A stretch of 64,000 bases of DNA from Mastigias papua. Lineage: Eukaryota; Cnidaria; Scyphozoa; Rhizostomeae; Mastigiidae. Shown one piece after another: positions 23,101 to 34,700 of the stretch. The DNA is taken from the NCBI GenBank assembly GCA_964019165.1, contig OZ025278.1:12460286-12524285 (forward strand), written 5' to 3'. A program made the position numbers and the translations under genes. Position 1 is the stretch's first letter, and each line of letters opens with the position of its first letter. Below the pieces are notes generated by a model that was not told where the DNA came from, ran no database searches, and saw nothing but the letters and a program-made list of their open reading frames with translations.

Positions 23101-26100
23101 TGAGCGATTTTTGGCCAAAAAGTAAGGCTATAGCCTTGGTATTTTGCTCAAAAATGACCAAATTTGAAATTGATTGATTTTGATTGAACATTGAAAAGTG
23201 ATGAAAATGAGCGATTTTTGGCCAAAAAGTAAGGCTATAGCCTTGGTATTTTGCTCAAAAATGACCAAATTTGAAATTGATTGATTTTGATTGAACATTG
23301 AAAAGTGATGAAAATGAGCGATTTTTGGCCAAAAAGTAAGGCTATAGCCTTGGTATTTTGCTCAAAAATGACCAAATTTGAAATTGATTGATTTTGATTG
23401 AACATTGAAAAGTGATGAAAATGAGCGATTTTTGGCCAAAAAGTAAGGCTATAGCCTTGGTATTTTGCTCAAAAATGACCAAATTTGAAATTGATTGATT
23501 TTGATTGAACATTGAAAAGTGATGAAAATGAGCGATTTTTGGCCAAAAAGTAAGGCTATAGCCTTGGTATTTTGCTCAAAAATGACCAAATTTGAAATTG
23601 ATTGATTTTGATTGAACATTGAAAAGTGATGAAAATGAGCGATTTTTGGCCAAAAAGTAAGGCTATAGCCTTGGTATTTTGCTCAAAAATGACCAAATTT
23701 GAAATTGATTGATTTTGATTGAACATTGAAAAGTGATGAAAATGAGCGATTTTTGGCCAAAAAGTAAGGCTATAGCCTTGGTATTTTGCTCAAAAATGAC
23801 CAAATTTGAAATTGATTGATTTTGATTGAACATTGAAAAGTGATGAAAATGAGCGATTTTTGGCCAAAAAGTAAGGCTATAGCCTTGGTATTTTGCTCAA
23901 AAATGACCAAATTTGAAATTGATTGATTTTGATTGAACATTGAAAAGTGATGAAAATGAGCGATTTTTGGCCAAAAAGTAAGGCTATAGCCTTGGTATTT
24001 TGCTCAAAAATGACCAAATTTGAAATTGATTGATTTTGATTGAACATTGAAAAGTGATGAAAATGAGCGATTTTTGGCCAAAAAGTAAGGCTATAGCCTT
24101 GGTATTTTGCTCAAAAATGACCAAATTTGAAATTGATTGATTTTGATTGAACATTGAAAAGTGATGAAAATGAGCGATTTTTGGCCAAAAAGTAAGGCTA
24201 TAGCCTTGGTATTTTGCTCAAAAATGACCAAATTTGAAATTGATTGATTTTGATTGAACATTGAAAAGTGATGAAAATGAGCGATTTTTGGCCAAAAAGT
24301 AAGGCTATAGCCTTGGTATTTTGCTCAAAAATGACCAAATTTGAAATTGATTGATTTTGATTGAACATTGAAAAGTGATGAAAATGAGCGATTTTTGGCC
24401 AAAAAGTAAGGCTATAGCCTTGGTATTTTGCTCAAAAATGACCAAATTTGAAATTGATTGATTTTGATTGAACATTGAAAAGTGATGAAAATGAGCGATT
24501 TTTGGCCAAAAAGTAAGGCTATAGCCTTGGTATTTTGCTCAAAAATGACCAAATTTGAAATTGATTGATTTTGATTGAACATTGAAAAGTGATGAAAATG
24601 AGCGATTTTTGGCCAAAAAGTAAGGCTATAGCCTTGGTATTTTGCTCAAAAATGACCAAATTTGAAATTGATTGATTTTGATTGAACATTGAAAAGTGAT
24701 GAAAATGAGCGATTTTTGGCCAAAAAGTAAGGCTATAGCCTTGGTATTTTGCTCAAAAATGACCAAATTTGAAATTGATTGATTTTGATTGAACATTGAA
24801 AAGTGATGAAAATGAGCGATTTTTGGCCAAAAAGTAAGGCTATAGCCTTGGTATTTTGCTCAAAAATGACCAAATTTGAAATTGATTGATTTTGATTGAA
24901 CATTGAAAAGTGATGAAAATGAGCGATTTTTGGCCAAAAAGTAAGGCTATAGCCTTGGTATTTTGCTCAAAAATGACCAAATTTGAAATTGATTGATTTT
25001 GATTGAACATTGAAAAGTGATGAAAATGAGCGATTTTTGGCCAAAAAGTAAGGCTATAGCCTTGGTATTTTGCTCAAAAATGACCAAATTTGAAATTGAT
25101 TGATTTTGATTGAACATTGAAAAGTGATGAAAATGAGCGATTTTTGGCCAAAAAGTAAGGCTATAGCCTTGGTATTTTGCTCAAAAATGACCAAATTTGA
25201 AATTGATTGATTTTGATTGAACATTGAAAAGTGATGAAAATGAGCGATTTTTGGCCAAAAAGTAAGGCTATAGCCTTGGTATTTTGCTCAAAAATGACCA
25301 AATTTGAAATTGATTGATTTTGATTGAACATTGAAAAGTGATGAAAATGAGCGATTTTTGGCCAAAAAGTAAGGCTATAGCCTTGGTATTTTGCTCAAAA
25401 ATGACCAAATTTGAAATTGATTGATTTTGATTGAACATTGAAAAGTGATGAAAATGAGCGATTTTTGGCCAAAAAGTAAGGCTATAGCCTTGGTATTTTG
25501 CTCAAAAATGACCAAATTTGAAATTGATTGATTTTGATTGAACATTGAAAAGTGATGAAAATGAGCGATTTTTGGCCAAAAAGTAAGGCTATAGCCTTGG
25601 TATTTTGCTCAAAAATGACCAAATTTGAAATTGATTGATTTTGATTGAACATTGAAAAGTGATGAAAATGAGCGATTTTTGGCCAAAAAGTAAGGCTATA
25701 GCCTTGGTATTTTGCTCAAAAATGACCAAATTTGAAATTGATTGATTTTGATTGAACATTGAAAAGTGATGAAAATGAGCGATTTTTGGCCAAAAAGTAA
25801 GGCTATAGCCTTGGTATTTTGCTCAAAAATGACCAAATTTGAAATTGATTGATTTTGATTGAACATTGAAAAGTGATGAAAATGAGCGATTTTTGGCCAA
25901 AAAGTAAGGCTATAGCCTTGGTATTTTGCTCAAAAATGACCAAATTTGAAATTGATTGATTTTGATTGAACATTGAAAAGTGATGAAAATGAGCGATTTT
26001 TGGCCAAAAAGTAAGGCTATAGCCTTGGTATTTTGCTCAAAAATGACCAAATTTGAAATTGATTGATTTTGATTGAACATTGAAAAGTGATGAAAATGAG

Positions 26101-27465
26101 CGATTTTTGGCCAAAAAGTAAGGCTATAGCCTTGGTATTTTGCTCAAAAATGACCAAATTTGAAATTGATTGATTTTGATTGAACATTGAAAAGTGATGA
26201 AAATGAGCGATTTTTGGCCAAAAAGTAAGGCTATAGCCTTGGTAGTTTGCTCAAAAATAACCAAATTTGAAATTGATTGATTTTGAATGAAATCTTGAAT
26301 NNNNNNNNNNNNNNNNNNNNNNNNNNNNNNNNNNNNNNNNNNNNNNNNNNNNNNNNNNNNNNNNNNNNNNNNNNNNNNNNNNNNNNNNNNNNNNNNNNNN
26401 NNNNNNNNNNNNNNNNNNNNNNNNNNNNNNNNNNNNNNNNNNNNNNNNNNNNNNNNNNNNNNNNNNNNNNNNNNNNNNNNNNNNNNNNNNNNNNNNNNNN
26501 GAAAATGAGCGATTTTTGGCCAAAAAGTAAGGCTATAGCCTTGGTATTTTGCTCAAAAATGACCAAATTTGAAATTGATTGATTTTGATTGAACATTGAA
26601 AAGTGATGAAAATGAGCGATTTGTGGCCAAAAAGTAAGGCTATAGCCTTGGTATTTTGCTCAAACATGACCAAATTTGAAATTGATTGATTTTGATTGTA
26701 CATTGAAAAGTGATGAAAATGAGCGATTTTTGGCCAAAAAGTAAGGCTATAGCCTTGGTATTTTGCTCAAAAATGACCAAATTTGAAATTGATTGATTTT
26801 GATTGAACATTGAAAAGTGATGAAAATGAGCGAATTTTGGCCAAAAAGTAAGGCTATAGCCTTGGTATTTTGCTCAAAAATGACCAAATTTGAAATTGAT
26901 TGATTTTGATTGAACATTGAAAAGTGATGAAAATGAGCGATTTTTGGCCAAAAAGTAAGGCTATAGCCTTGGTATTTTGCTCAAAAATGACCAAATTTGA
27001 AATTGATTGATTTTGATTGAACATTGAAAAGTGATGAAAATGAGCGATTTTTGGCCAAAAAGTAAGGCTATAGCCTTGGTATTTTGCTCAAAAATGACCA
27101 AATTTGAAATTGATTGATTTTGATTGAACATTGAAAAGTGATGAAAATGAGCGATTTTTGGCCAAAAAGTAAGGCTATAGCCTTGGTATTTTGCTCACAA
27201 ATGACCAAATTTGAAATTGATTGATTTTGATTGAACATTGAAAAGTGATGAAAATGAGCGATTTTTGGCCAAAAAGTAGGGCTATAGCCTTGGTATTTTT
27301 GTCAAAAATGACCGAATTTGAAATTGATTGATTTTGATTGAACATTGAAAAGTGATGAAAATGAGCGATTTTTGGCCAAAAAGTAAGGCTATAGCCTTGA
27401 TAGTTTGCTGAAAAATGACTGAATGTTAAATTGATTGATTTTGATTGAAATCTTGAATGTCCCAA
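14104..27465. repeat. 107-bp satellite array, about 123 visible copies
   Basis: Successive unit starts (14104, 14211, 14318 and onward) are exactly 107 bp apart. The unit runs GAAAAGTGATGAAAATGAGC, then two 14-bp perfect palindromes TTTTTGGCCAAAAA and AAGGCTATAGCCTT separated by GT, then an AT-rich half with ATTGATTGATTTTGATTG. Left (units 1 to about 27) and right (after 26500) edges carry more substitutions. The interior from about 20.8 to 26.2 kb is nearly invariant. Because 107 is not a multiple of 3 and stops recur, the many minus-strand open frames with MFNQNQSISN are not genes. It fills the space between two convergent genes. I do not recognise the family. Confidence 0.98.
26301..26500. 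other. Assembly gap (200 N) inside the satellite
   Basis: Exactly 200 unresolved bases, probably a placeholder size. The sequence just left of the gap is a diverged terminal-type unit, and right of it ordinary units resume, so the true array length is unknown. Confidence 0.99.
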
Positions 27466-28551
27466 AGAAAGTAGGAAAAAGTTAAATCTCTCTATGGGAT
27501 TATTTTGGTAATGAGAACGAGCCTGCATCTTTTTGTACATAAAGGTGAGCCTTGTGCAGTTGAAGTGTCAAACTTGAAATCGAGGTCATAAAAACCCCCA
27601 GGTAGTTATCAATGTAGGGCGAGATACTGGCATATCTGAGATATGTTTTAACTGATTACTAATAGACTAGTAGAAGTGAAAGGATACAAATAGAAATACT
27701 AGGATAAAGATCGATTTCAACTAGAAGCTATTGTAAAGGATAATATCTTGCTAACAGCAAATGAGTTATATCTGAACTATAATGGTGCGTAAAAATCTTA
27801 TCAAAACAAGGTCAGAATGTGAAGAATATTAATAACGCACAAGCAAACAGCATCACATGAACCTTTAGATAGGCGTGCGAGCAAATTGCAAGAAATGATA
27901 CTCTCTTCGTTCCTCTTTTTTAAATATAGCTAAACTGTTGGTTAAACTCTTGGAGATACGAAATCTGTATGATTTCTACTCTAGTTTAGCCAACCCACGA
28001 CTATGATAAATATAGAGACTTGTATTTCGCTGTCCATTTATATTGCAAAGTAACTATAATTAGATCTTTGAATTGTGGATGTTTAAAGAAAAATTGTAAC
28101 TTCTTTCCGCCTCAAGATCTCGAACGTCTACACAGATAGAATATACTACGTGTGTATCGTGCAAAGGATTTCGCATAACAATAATTGAAGAACTTCTTTC
28201 GATAAAGTAAGCGCCCGCACTATAATAAATGCCTATAACATTTGCGCACCAATCGTACAAAGGGCTAGATTTTCGCAATTAATGGAGGAACAGTTGCGCA
28301 TGCACACTACAGAAAGGTGAAAATCTCCTCTCGGCTGTGAAGTTGATGGCGAAGAGAGCGTCGTGCTGAGAGCTGGTGCAGTACAATTTATGGCGTAATT
28401 TGCTAATGCAGTACAAATGTGCAAAGCTACTAATACTATTCTATGCAGAGGCTCAGATACAACGTCACTGCCTTGTGTAAACTACATGAATTACATACAA
28501 ACTAGTTAGAATCTAAGCAATTATTATAAGTGTTGGTAGGTAAACCTTTCT
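27466..28551. other. Intergenic sequence / 3' flank of the coiled-coil gene
   Basis: About 1.1 kb between the last satellite unit and the minus-strand stop codon. It is AT-rich and unique-looking, with no convincing open frame. It probably includes the 3'UTR of the minus-strand gene, but I could not place a clear minus-strand AATAAA. Confidence 0.6.
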
Positions 28552-28708
28552 CTACGAGCTTGAAAACATCTCTTCCTTCATTCGCTTTCGTCTGCTTCTG
28601 GACTCTTCGATGATTCGCTTCAGTTCATCATCTCCTTCTTGGTAGGTCTGCTGGTTGGAGTATCCTTTACCTGTTTGGACAGGCTCTTCGTCATCTTTAT
28701 AGTCAGTC
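28552..28708 (-). CDS. Coiled-coil gene exon 17 (C-terminus, stop)
   Basis: Acceptor taaag|gactga completes an Arg codon. TAG is at 28554-28552. It covers residues 4709-4760 and ends with a basic helix, KRIIEESRSRRKRMKEE, then MFSSS. It is too short to stand out as an open frame, but it restores an exact total frame. Confidence 0.85.
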
Positions 28709-31700
28709 CTTTAGAAAGATGAAATGCATATCAAATATTTAGAAGATCCGAATAATTTTACGAGGCTTCAGTTGCCATGTTTCGGGCCAAGAAATTAGGG
28801 AGTAAGGTATGGAAAATAAACTAAAATTAGTGGAAATCTCAAAATGAATAGAATACTAATGAAACATTAACGTCTTCGTAGAGCAGGTTGCAAGGCCAGC
28901 TACATTCTTGAGAAGAAATACTACCAGATTGAAAGTTGCCTCAAAATCAAGAGATACAAATAGCCTCCCCAGCATAATGCATCTCCATTCATCTGGTAGC
29001 AAAGACTAAGGCATTGTTTTCCATTTGGCATTGCATAGCTTTGTGAAGATAGCACTCCTTCACAGAAGTTGTCGTTTTATTTGAGCAGCAGTACGCTCCT
29101 TGTATTGGTAGTCACCTAATTTTCAAGATCACAGTCAAAATTGTTGCAATCTTTGAGTAAGATATCAGCGAAAGTATACAGCTACTTTCCATACCTAATT
29201 TCGGATCCTTGTAATTGGATTTCAATCGAGCCACCTGGTCTGCTGTGCATGCTTTTGGATTCCGATACCTCTTTCCTTGATCCGGATTTTGTATATGTGG
29301 ATGTGCCCCTGCCAGGCTTCACAGACGATGTAGTTGTTACACTGGTTGATTTCGATGATTTTGATGATGACGAAGCTGCCTTCGAGCTGTACCTCTTAAT
29401 TTCGTTTGGGTCGACAACATCACCTACACCAGAGACCAAGACATCGACTGGGTTCAGGCCATGGGGGCTCGTGGCAATCTGAGCTGTACTGCGGTAAAAG
29501 CTGGACTGGTAACGGTCACTTTGGGGCTGCTCATCCTTAGGGCCAACTCCAACTAGTAGAGTGGAAGATTCACGAGGTGCAACGAAAACTTCACCTTCAA
29601 GGAGAAATTCAGCTCCATTAAAACCTGATGGAATAGTACTTAGCTACTATTTCATCACTCATATCCAAATCCATGCAATACCTTGTGTGTGAACAATTTT
29701 TCTCAGCCTTACAAGAGACGATGCAAATTTTAAATGTATCAGTACTACAAAACTTCCAAATTTGAAATTAACATTAATATTGTAAATTGATAATCGCTCT
29801 GTGGATCACGTTTTAGAACATACTATGCCAGTGTAAACTGAAAAATTTCGAGTTGGATATCGAAAATTGAGGGTGCTTCTTATCTGCGAAGAAACCGTAT
29901 CCCACTTGTCTTAACAAGCCCACACTAAATAATTTTCCGAGAATTTCGTTTATTCTTATTGTTGCAAACAATCGAGTATTAGAAAGAAGGCAAATTCGCA
30001 AAAATTTTGTGTAATCCTTGTAGCAAATGGGTTAGATGCAGGCTTTCATTGAAACTTGCAGTGTCTACAGTGCCCTGTCTTAGCACTGATCACTTAGCAT
30101 GTCTATCGCACTGAATGACCAGTTAAAATTAAGGAAATAGTGAGGAGCTTTTAGTTATAAAATGTGGTAAAAAGAGGTCCAGCATGAACCAGAAAGAGGT
30201 TCAGAACTGGGCCGGATGCTAAGTTCCTTATAAAAAACGTGCATATTACAAACAGTTATGCCACTTACTCATCGTCACGTGTTTTTCATCGGGTCTCGCT
30301 TGCGTTTCAAGCACTAATGTCGTTGTCTCTCGTTCTTCCTCCACCATAGTGGCATCGCGCAGTCTACTGATCTCTTTCTCGTATCCTTGACGATCATGAT
30401 CATACTCATCACATTTAGTTTTCAATGAAGATAGTTGGCTTCTCAATTGACTAATCTCAATTTCGAGATCAGATATCTGGCGCATTAGTTTCTCGATATC
30501 TTCAATCTTCCCATTGAGCTCTAACCGTGACTTTGCTCTCTCCTCTTTAAGCTGAGCTTGGATTTGCTGGATCTTCTGATCCTGGTCAAGATCGTGCGAT
30601 TTTATGCTCTGTTGTAAATCTTTTTCAATCTACGAACATCAAGTTCAAGATAGATAAGCTATGTTTACTTCAATCGAACGGTATTAGGAAATAACTCTAA
30701 TTCTTGCTTCATCCTAAATTTTTTTACAACATATGTTGTGCAGTCGTCAATTTACAATGCAGATCGTGACCACACACAAAGATGCATTGGTTGTCAAACA
30801 TTCTGATCGAATATTAGCGAAGAAAGTATATTGACAAGCCAAGAACTAAACATCACATTACATCGGCATCTATGTACCTGATTCAAAGGCAACTGACCTT
30901 TCTAATTTGAACGTCTTTGTCTTTAACCTCCTTCACATGTCGATCCTTTGTGAGCCGCATCTCTTTTTCGATCGCAATCTTTTCTCGTTTCACTGTTTCG
31001 CAGTTCTCTTTCAACTCAGCAAGTAGGTTATTTGCAGATTGAAAATCAGCCCTCATGTTCTCTTTCTCTCTTTGAACCTAGGAATGAGAAACAGGTATGG
31101 GAACTAAGTGACGAATGGACTTTTCTCGTTAAATATTTGCATAATAATACTAATAATAATCATTATCATTTCTATTTTAATAAACGCCTTAACCATAATT
31201 AAAGTTCCGAGTACTCGCAGAGAAAAATGAACTCAACAAGAGTAAATTCTGAGAGAACCTAGTACTGAAAGAATGGCATGAAAATGAAAAGTATTTGAAC
31301 AAAAAAAATCACTTTGAGACTATAAATTTGCTTAAAATTAGCAAATAGAAGAAACAAATTAATGTAATAATTTAATTGAGCAATAAACTCACTTTCTTGT
31401 AATCAGCTTTGAGCTTTTCCCATTCTCGTCTCAACTTCTCCACCTCGGTCTCTAATGCTGATCTCTTTGACTTCAACTCATCGATCATGGAGTCTTTCTC
31501 CCTCGCAGTGGTAAGATATTTCTCGCTGGCTTTCTGGTGCTCTTTCAGCTGCTTTCCGAATTCCCTCTTGTTACTCTTCACGCGGGTTTGCTCTTCGTGT
31601 AGTTCGTGCTTTAATCGATTATTCTCCTTTGTAAGCGTGTCGATCTTTTGCTTAAGATCTGTGACATCTCTCGAAACCTCTCGCTGCTTTGATTCCGCCG

Positions 31701-34700
31701 AGTGGAATCTGCTCTCATAATCATTGATCTTCGTTTTGTACACAGAAACCTCATTATCAAACTGTTGCTGTCGGTCCTTCTCACGACTATATTCAGCCTC
31801 AAGATCATTCAGCCTCTTCTGGGTGCTCTGAAGCTGCTCTTCTAGCTGAGCCTTCTCACCTTGCTGTGCTGTGTGGTAGAAATTCAACGATTGCAGATTA
31901 CTTTGTAACCCCTCAACTTCCTGTTTGAAAGAGTCTCGGTCCTTCTGGGCATTGTTGAATCTAGAGGTGTGATGAAAAAAGTAATAGTGATGGAATATTC
32001 AAGCATCACATTGCTGTAAAATATCACATGAGAAATTTGATATAATCTAGTCAAGGTTTGAAATAAAAATATGCATTTGGCAACCCTTTTGTTCAATGAC
32101 CCATGGTTATTTATAAGAATGAATAAATGGTATGAGAGCTAAAGGAAGATGACGAATGAAATGCATTGATAGTTTAACTGATAGCATGAACTGAGAGTGC
32201 AAACTGGTAGATTTAGTAAGAATTGTATTGTGAAGGAATAGGAACCCTGGCTGAGAGAGCAGTAACAGCAACAGTCATTCCTGTCACTACACACCGACAG
32301 GATCTCCTTAGTGAAAAACACTGCAGACTAATTGGAGCCAGTTGAATTAAATTCATCATAGACCCAGCGTAAAACTAAAGCAGTGCAGTAAAATCTCAGA
32401 AAAAGGCAGATTTATAAGAAAGTACAAGAATACAACACAGTTTGTCACGAAATATTGTTCCAATTTGCAATGAATGCAAAAGGTCCTCTGGAAAAATACA
32501 CTTAAATACGAACGTTATGGTATTTACCTGTTTTCCAGCTCCGAGTATTGCTGTGATCTCTGTTGCAACTCGCGTTCAGTGTGATCGATCATGTCCTTGA
32601 GTTCAACAACTGTCCTCTCCAAATCACTCTTCCCTTCCCAGTTATTTTGCTCCTTTTGTTCCTTCGAAGATATGTATGCAAGTTCTAGATTGATCAACTT
32701 CTTGGAAATCACATTGAGTTCCTGCTGCACGCTGACCTTCTCTCTGTGTTCGTTGTCGTACTGTTCTTTGGTCTGGTCAGCTTCGCGTTTCAATGTGTCG
32801 ATCTCTCTCTCTAATAGCCGGATACTTGACTTCAATTTTTCAATCTCGCTGTCTTTCTCTTGCCGGATCTTGTACAGATCATTGCTCAGCTTGTCATTGT
32901 CAGACCCAGTCATTCTCACTTTCCTTTGCAATTCACTAAGCTCTTCGCTCACTCTGGTGAGTTGGTCCTTGGTTTGTTTGTACTGTTCAGTTGTCAATTT
33001 TCGATCATTTTCAGCTGATCGCAGCTCAGCTTCGATCTTGTTTACACGTTGACGCGAGGCTCCTAAAAAGTTATGTCATGTTAAGAAACAAGTACACAGA
33101 ACAGTTAGGATTCATGAAAGATGTTGGAAGAATTATAGCTTTACGTCACAAAATCGCTTCTAGTATCCTAACAAACGCCATGGGACTACTAGTGTGAGCA
33201 TCAAAATTTGCCTGTTTGCGAGGATTAAAATCTAACATTATAAACGATAACCGATTTCTGCTTTACATTTGCATTCAATGCCACCACCACAACTATTCTC
33301 ATTCCTGTGATTTACAATAAATAGAGTATTCTGGCATATTCATCTGTAAGGATGGCAACACAGAGACAGTCAAAAGTATTAATACGAGTTGCCTACGTAC
33401 CTAGATCTTCTCTGAGTTTCTGATTTTCTTCGTTTACCATCCTAAATTTAGTCAATGCCGATTCGGCCTCTCTTAGCTTCTCAGCAAGACGCGTTGCCTC
33501 CTCAATCTGTCCCTCGCTAGCGCCTTCAAGTCTCATCAGCTTCTCTCTTGCTCTATCCAGTTCTGAAGCGAGGTCATGAATCTGCATGTTAGCTGAATTT
33601 AGTTGATTTTCAAGGTTACGGATTGTTTCATTGGCTTCTTCCAGAGCGGATTCCATTTTATCTTCTTTCTCTTGCATGCGCTCTTGCTCGGCCATGACTT
33701 TAGTGTATTGTTTGTGCGCATTAAGAGCTTCTTCGTGCAGTTCTTCATTCTTCATTGAACAGGCATTTAGATCTTCACGTAGTTTACCATTCTCTTCTTT
33801 CAACGTTGTTACGGCATATTGCAGGGACTCCTTCTCTTCTCTGGCGGCTTGGAATTCAACGACAAAGTCCATGGCTTTCTGATGTCTTTCCATAAAATCA
33901 GCTTTAGTTCTCTCGAGCTCATCTTCAACCAGCTTCAAACTTTTTTCAAGTTTTCGATTCTTGTCTTGGTAACTGTCTGCATCTTGCTTAAATCTGGTGT
34001 TCTCTTGTTGTGCCAGATCTAGGCTTGCTCTGAGATCAGCAACTTGATCGCGAAGTCGTACCAGTTCGCTCTTTAATCGATCATTATCGGCCTTGCTTGA
34101 TTCGTAATCACGTGAGAGTTCAAATATCTTCTTGTGGAATGCGGCAACCTCTCTTTGAAGATTACCCTTGTCGCCTTGGCTCGTCTCATAATTCTCCTTG
34201 AGTCGACAGACTGACGCATGCGATTGCAACATTTCCTGTCTCAATCGATCTTTCTCTTCCTGGACGGAAATAAACAGTGATTCCATTTCAGAGAACTTCT
34301 TTCGCAGATTTTCAAGCTCTTGCTGGATATCCTTCTTCTCAACTTCATATGTTTGAACTTCATATTCCTTGTTCTGCAAATCACGTCTCAGTGATTCGAT
34401 TTCACCTTCGAGCACAACCTTCTTGCTCTTGATCTCTTCTATCAGCGTGCTCTTGTGAACCAGCTCCTTTGAGTAGCTATCACACTTGCGCTGAAGTTCC
34501 AAGAACTGCTTCTGCATTCTCAATAGTTCTTCACGATCTTGAACAGTGCGGTTTCGTGCTTCTTCAAGTAGTTTCTCAAGATTATCTTTCTCTTTCAACG
34601 CTTGCTCAAGACTACCTTCAAGACGTCTAATCGTGGTGTTAAGCGATTCTACTTCCGACACAAGTTCATCCTTGCCCATCTCGCTTAGTCTGCATGCTTC

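Noticed and set aside
26231..26596. Open frames spanning the N gap
   Set aside because: They consist of unresolved bases joined to satellite sequence.
14104..27465. CRISPR-like direct repeats
   Set aside because: There are no unique spacers; whole 107-bp units are repeated head to tail, and the context is a eukaryotic genome with introns.
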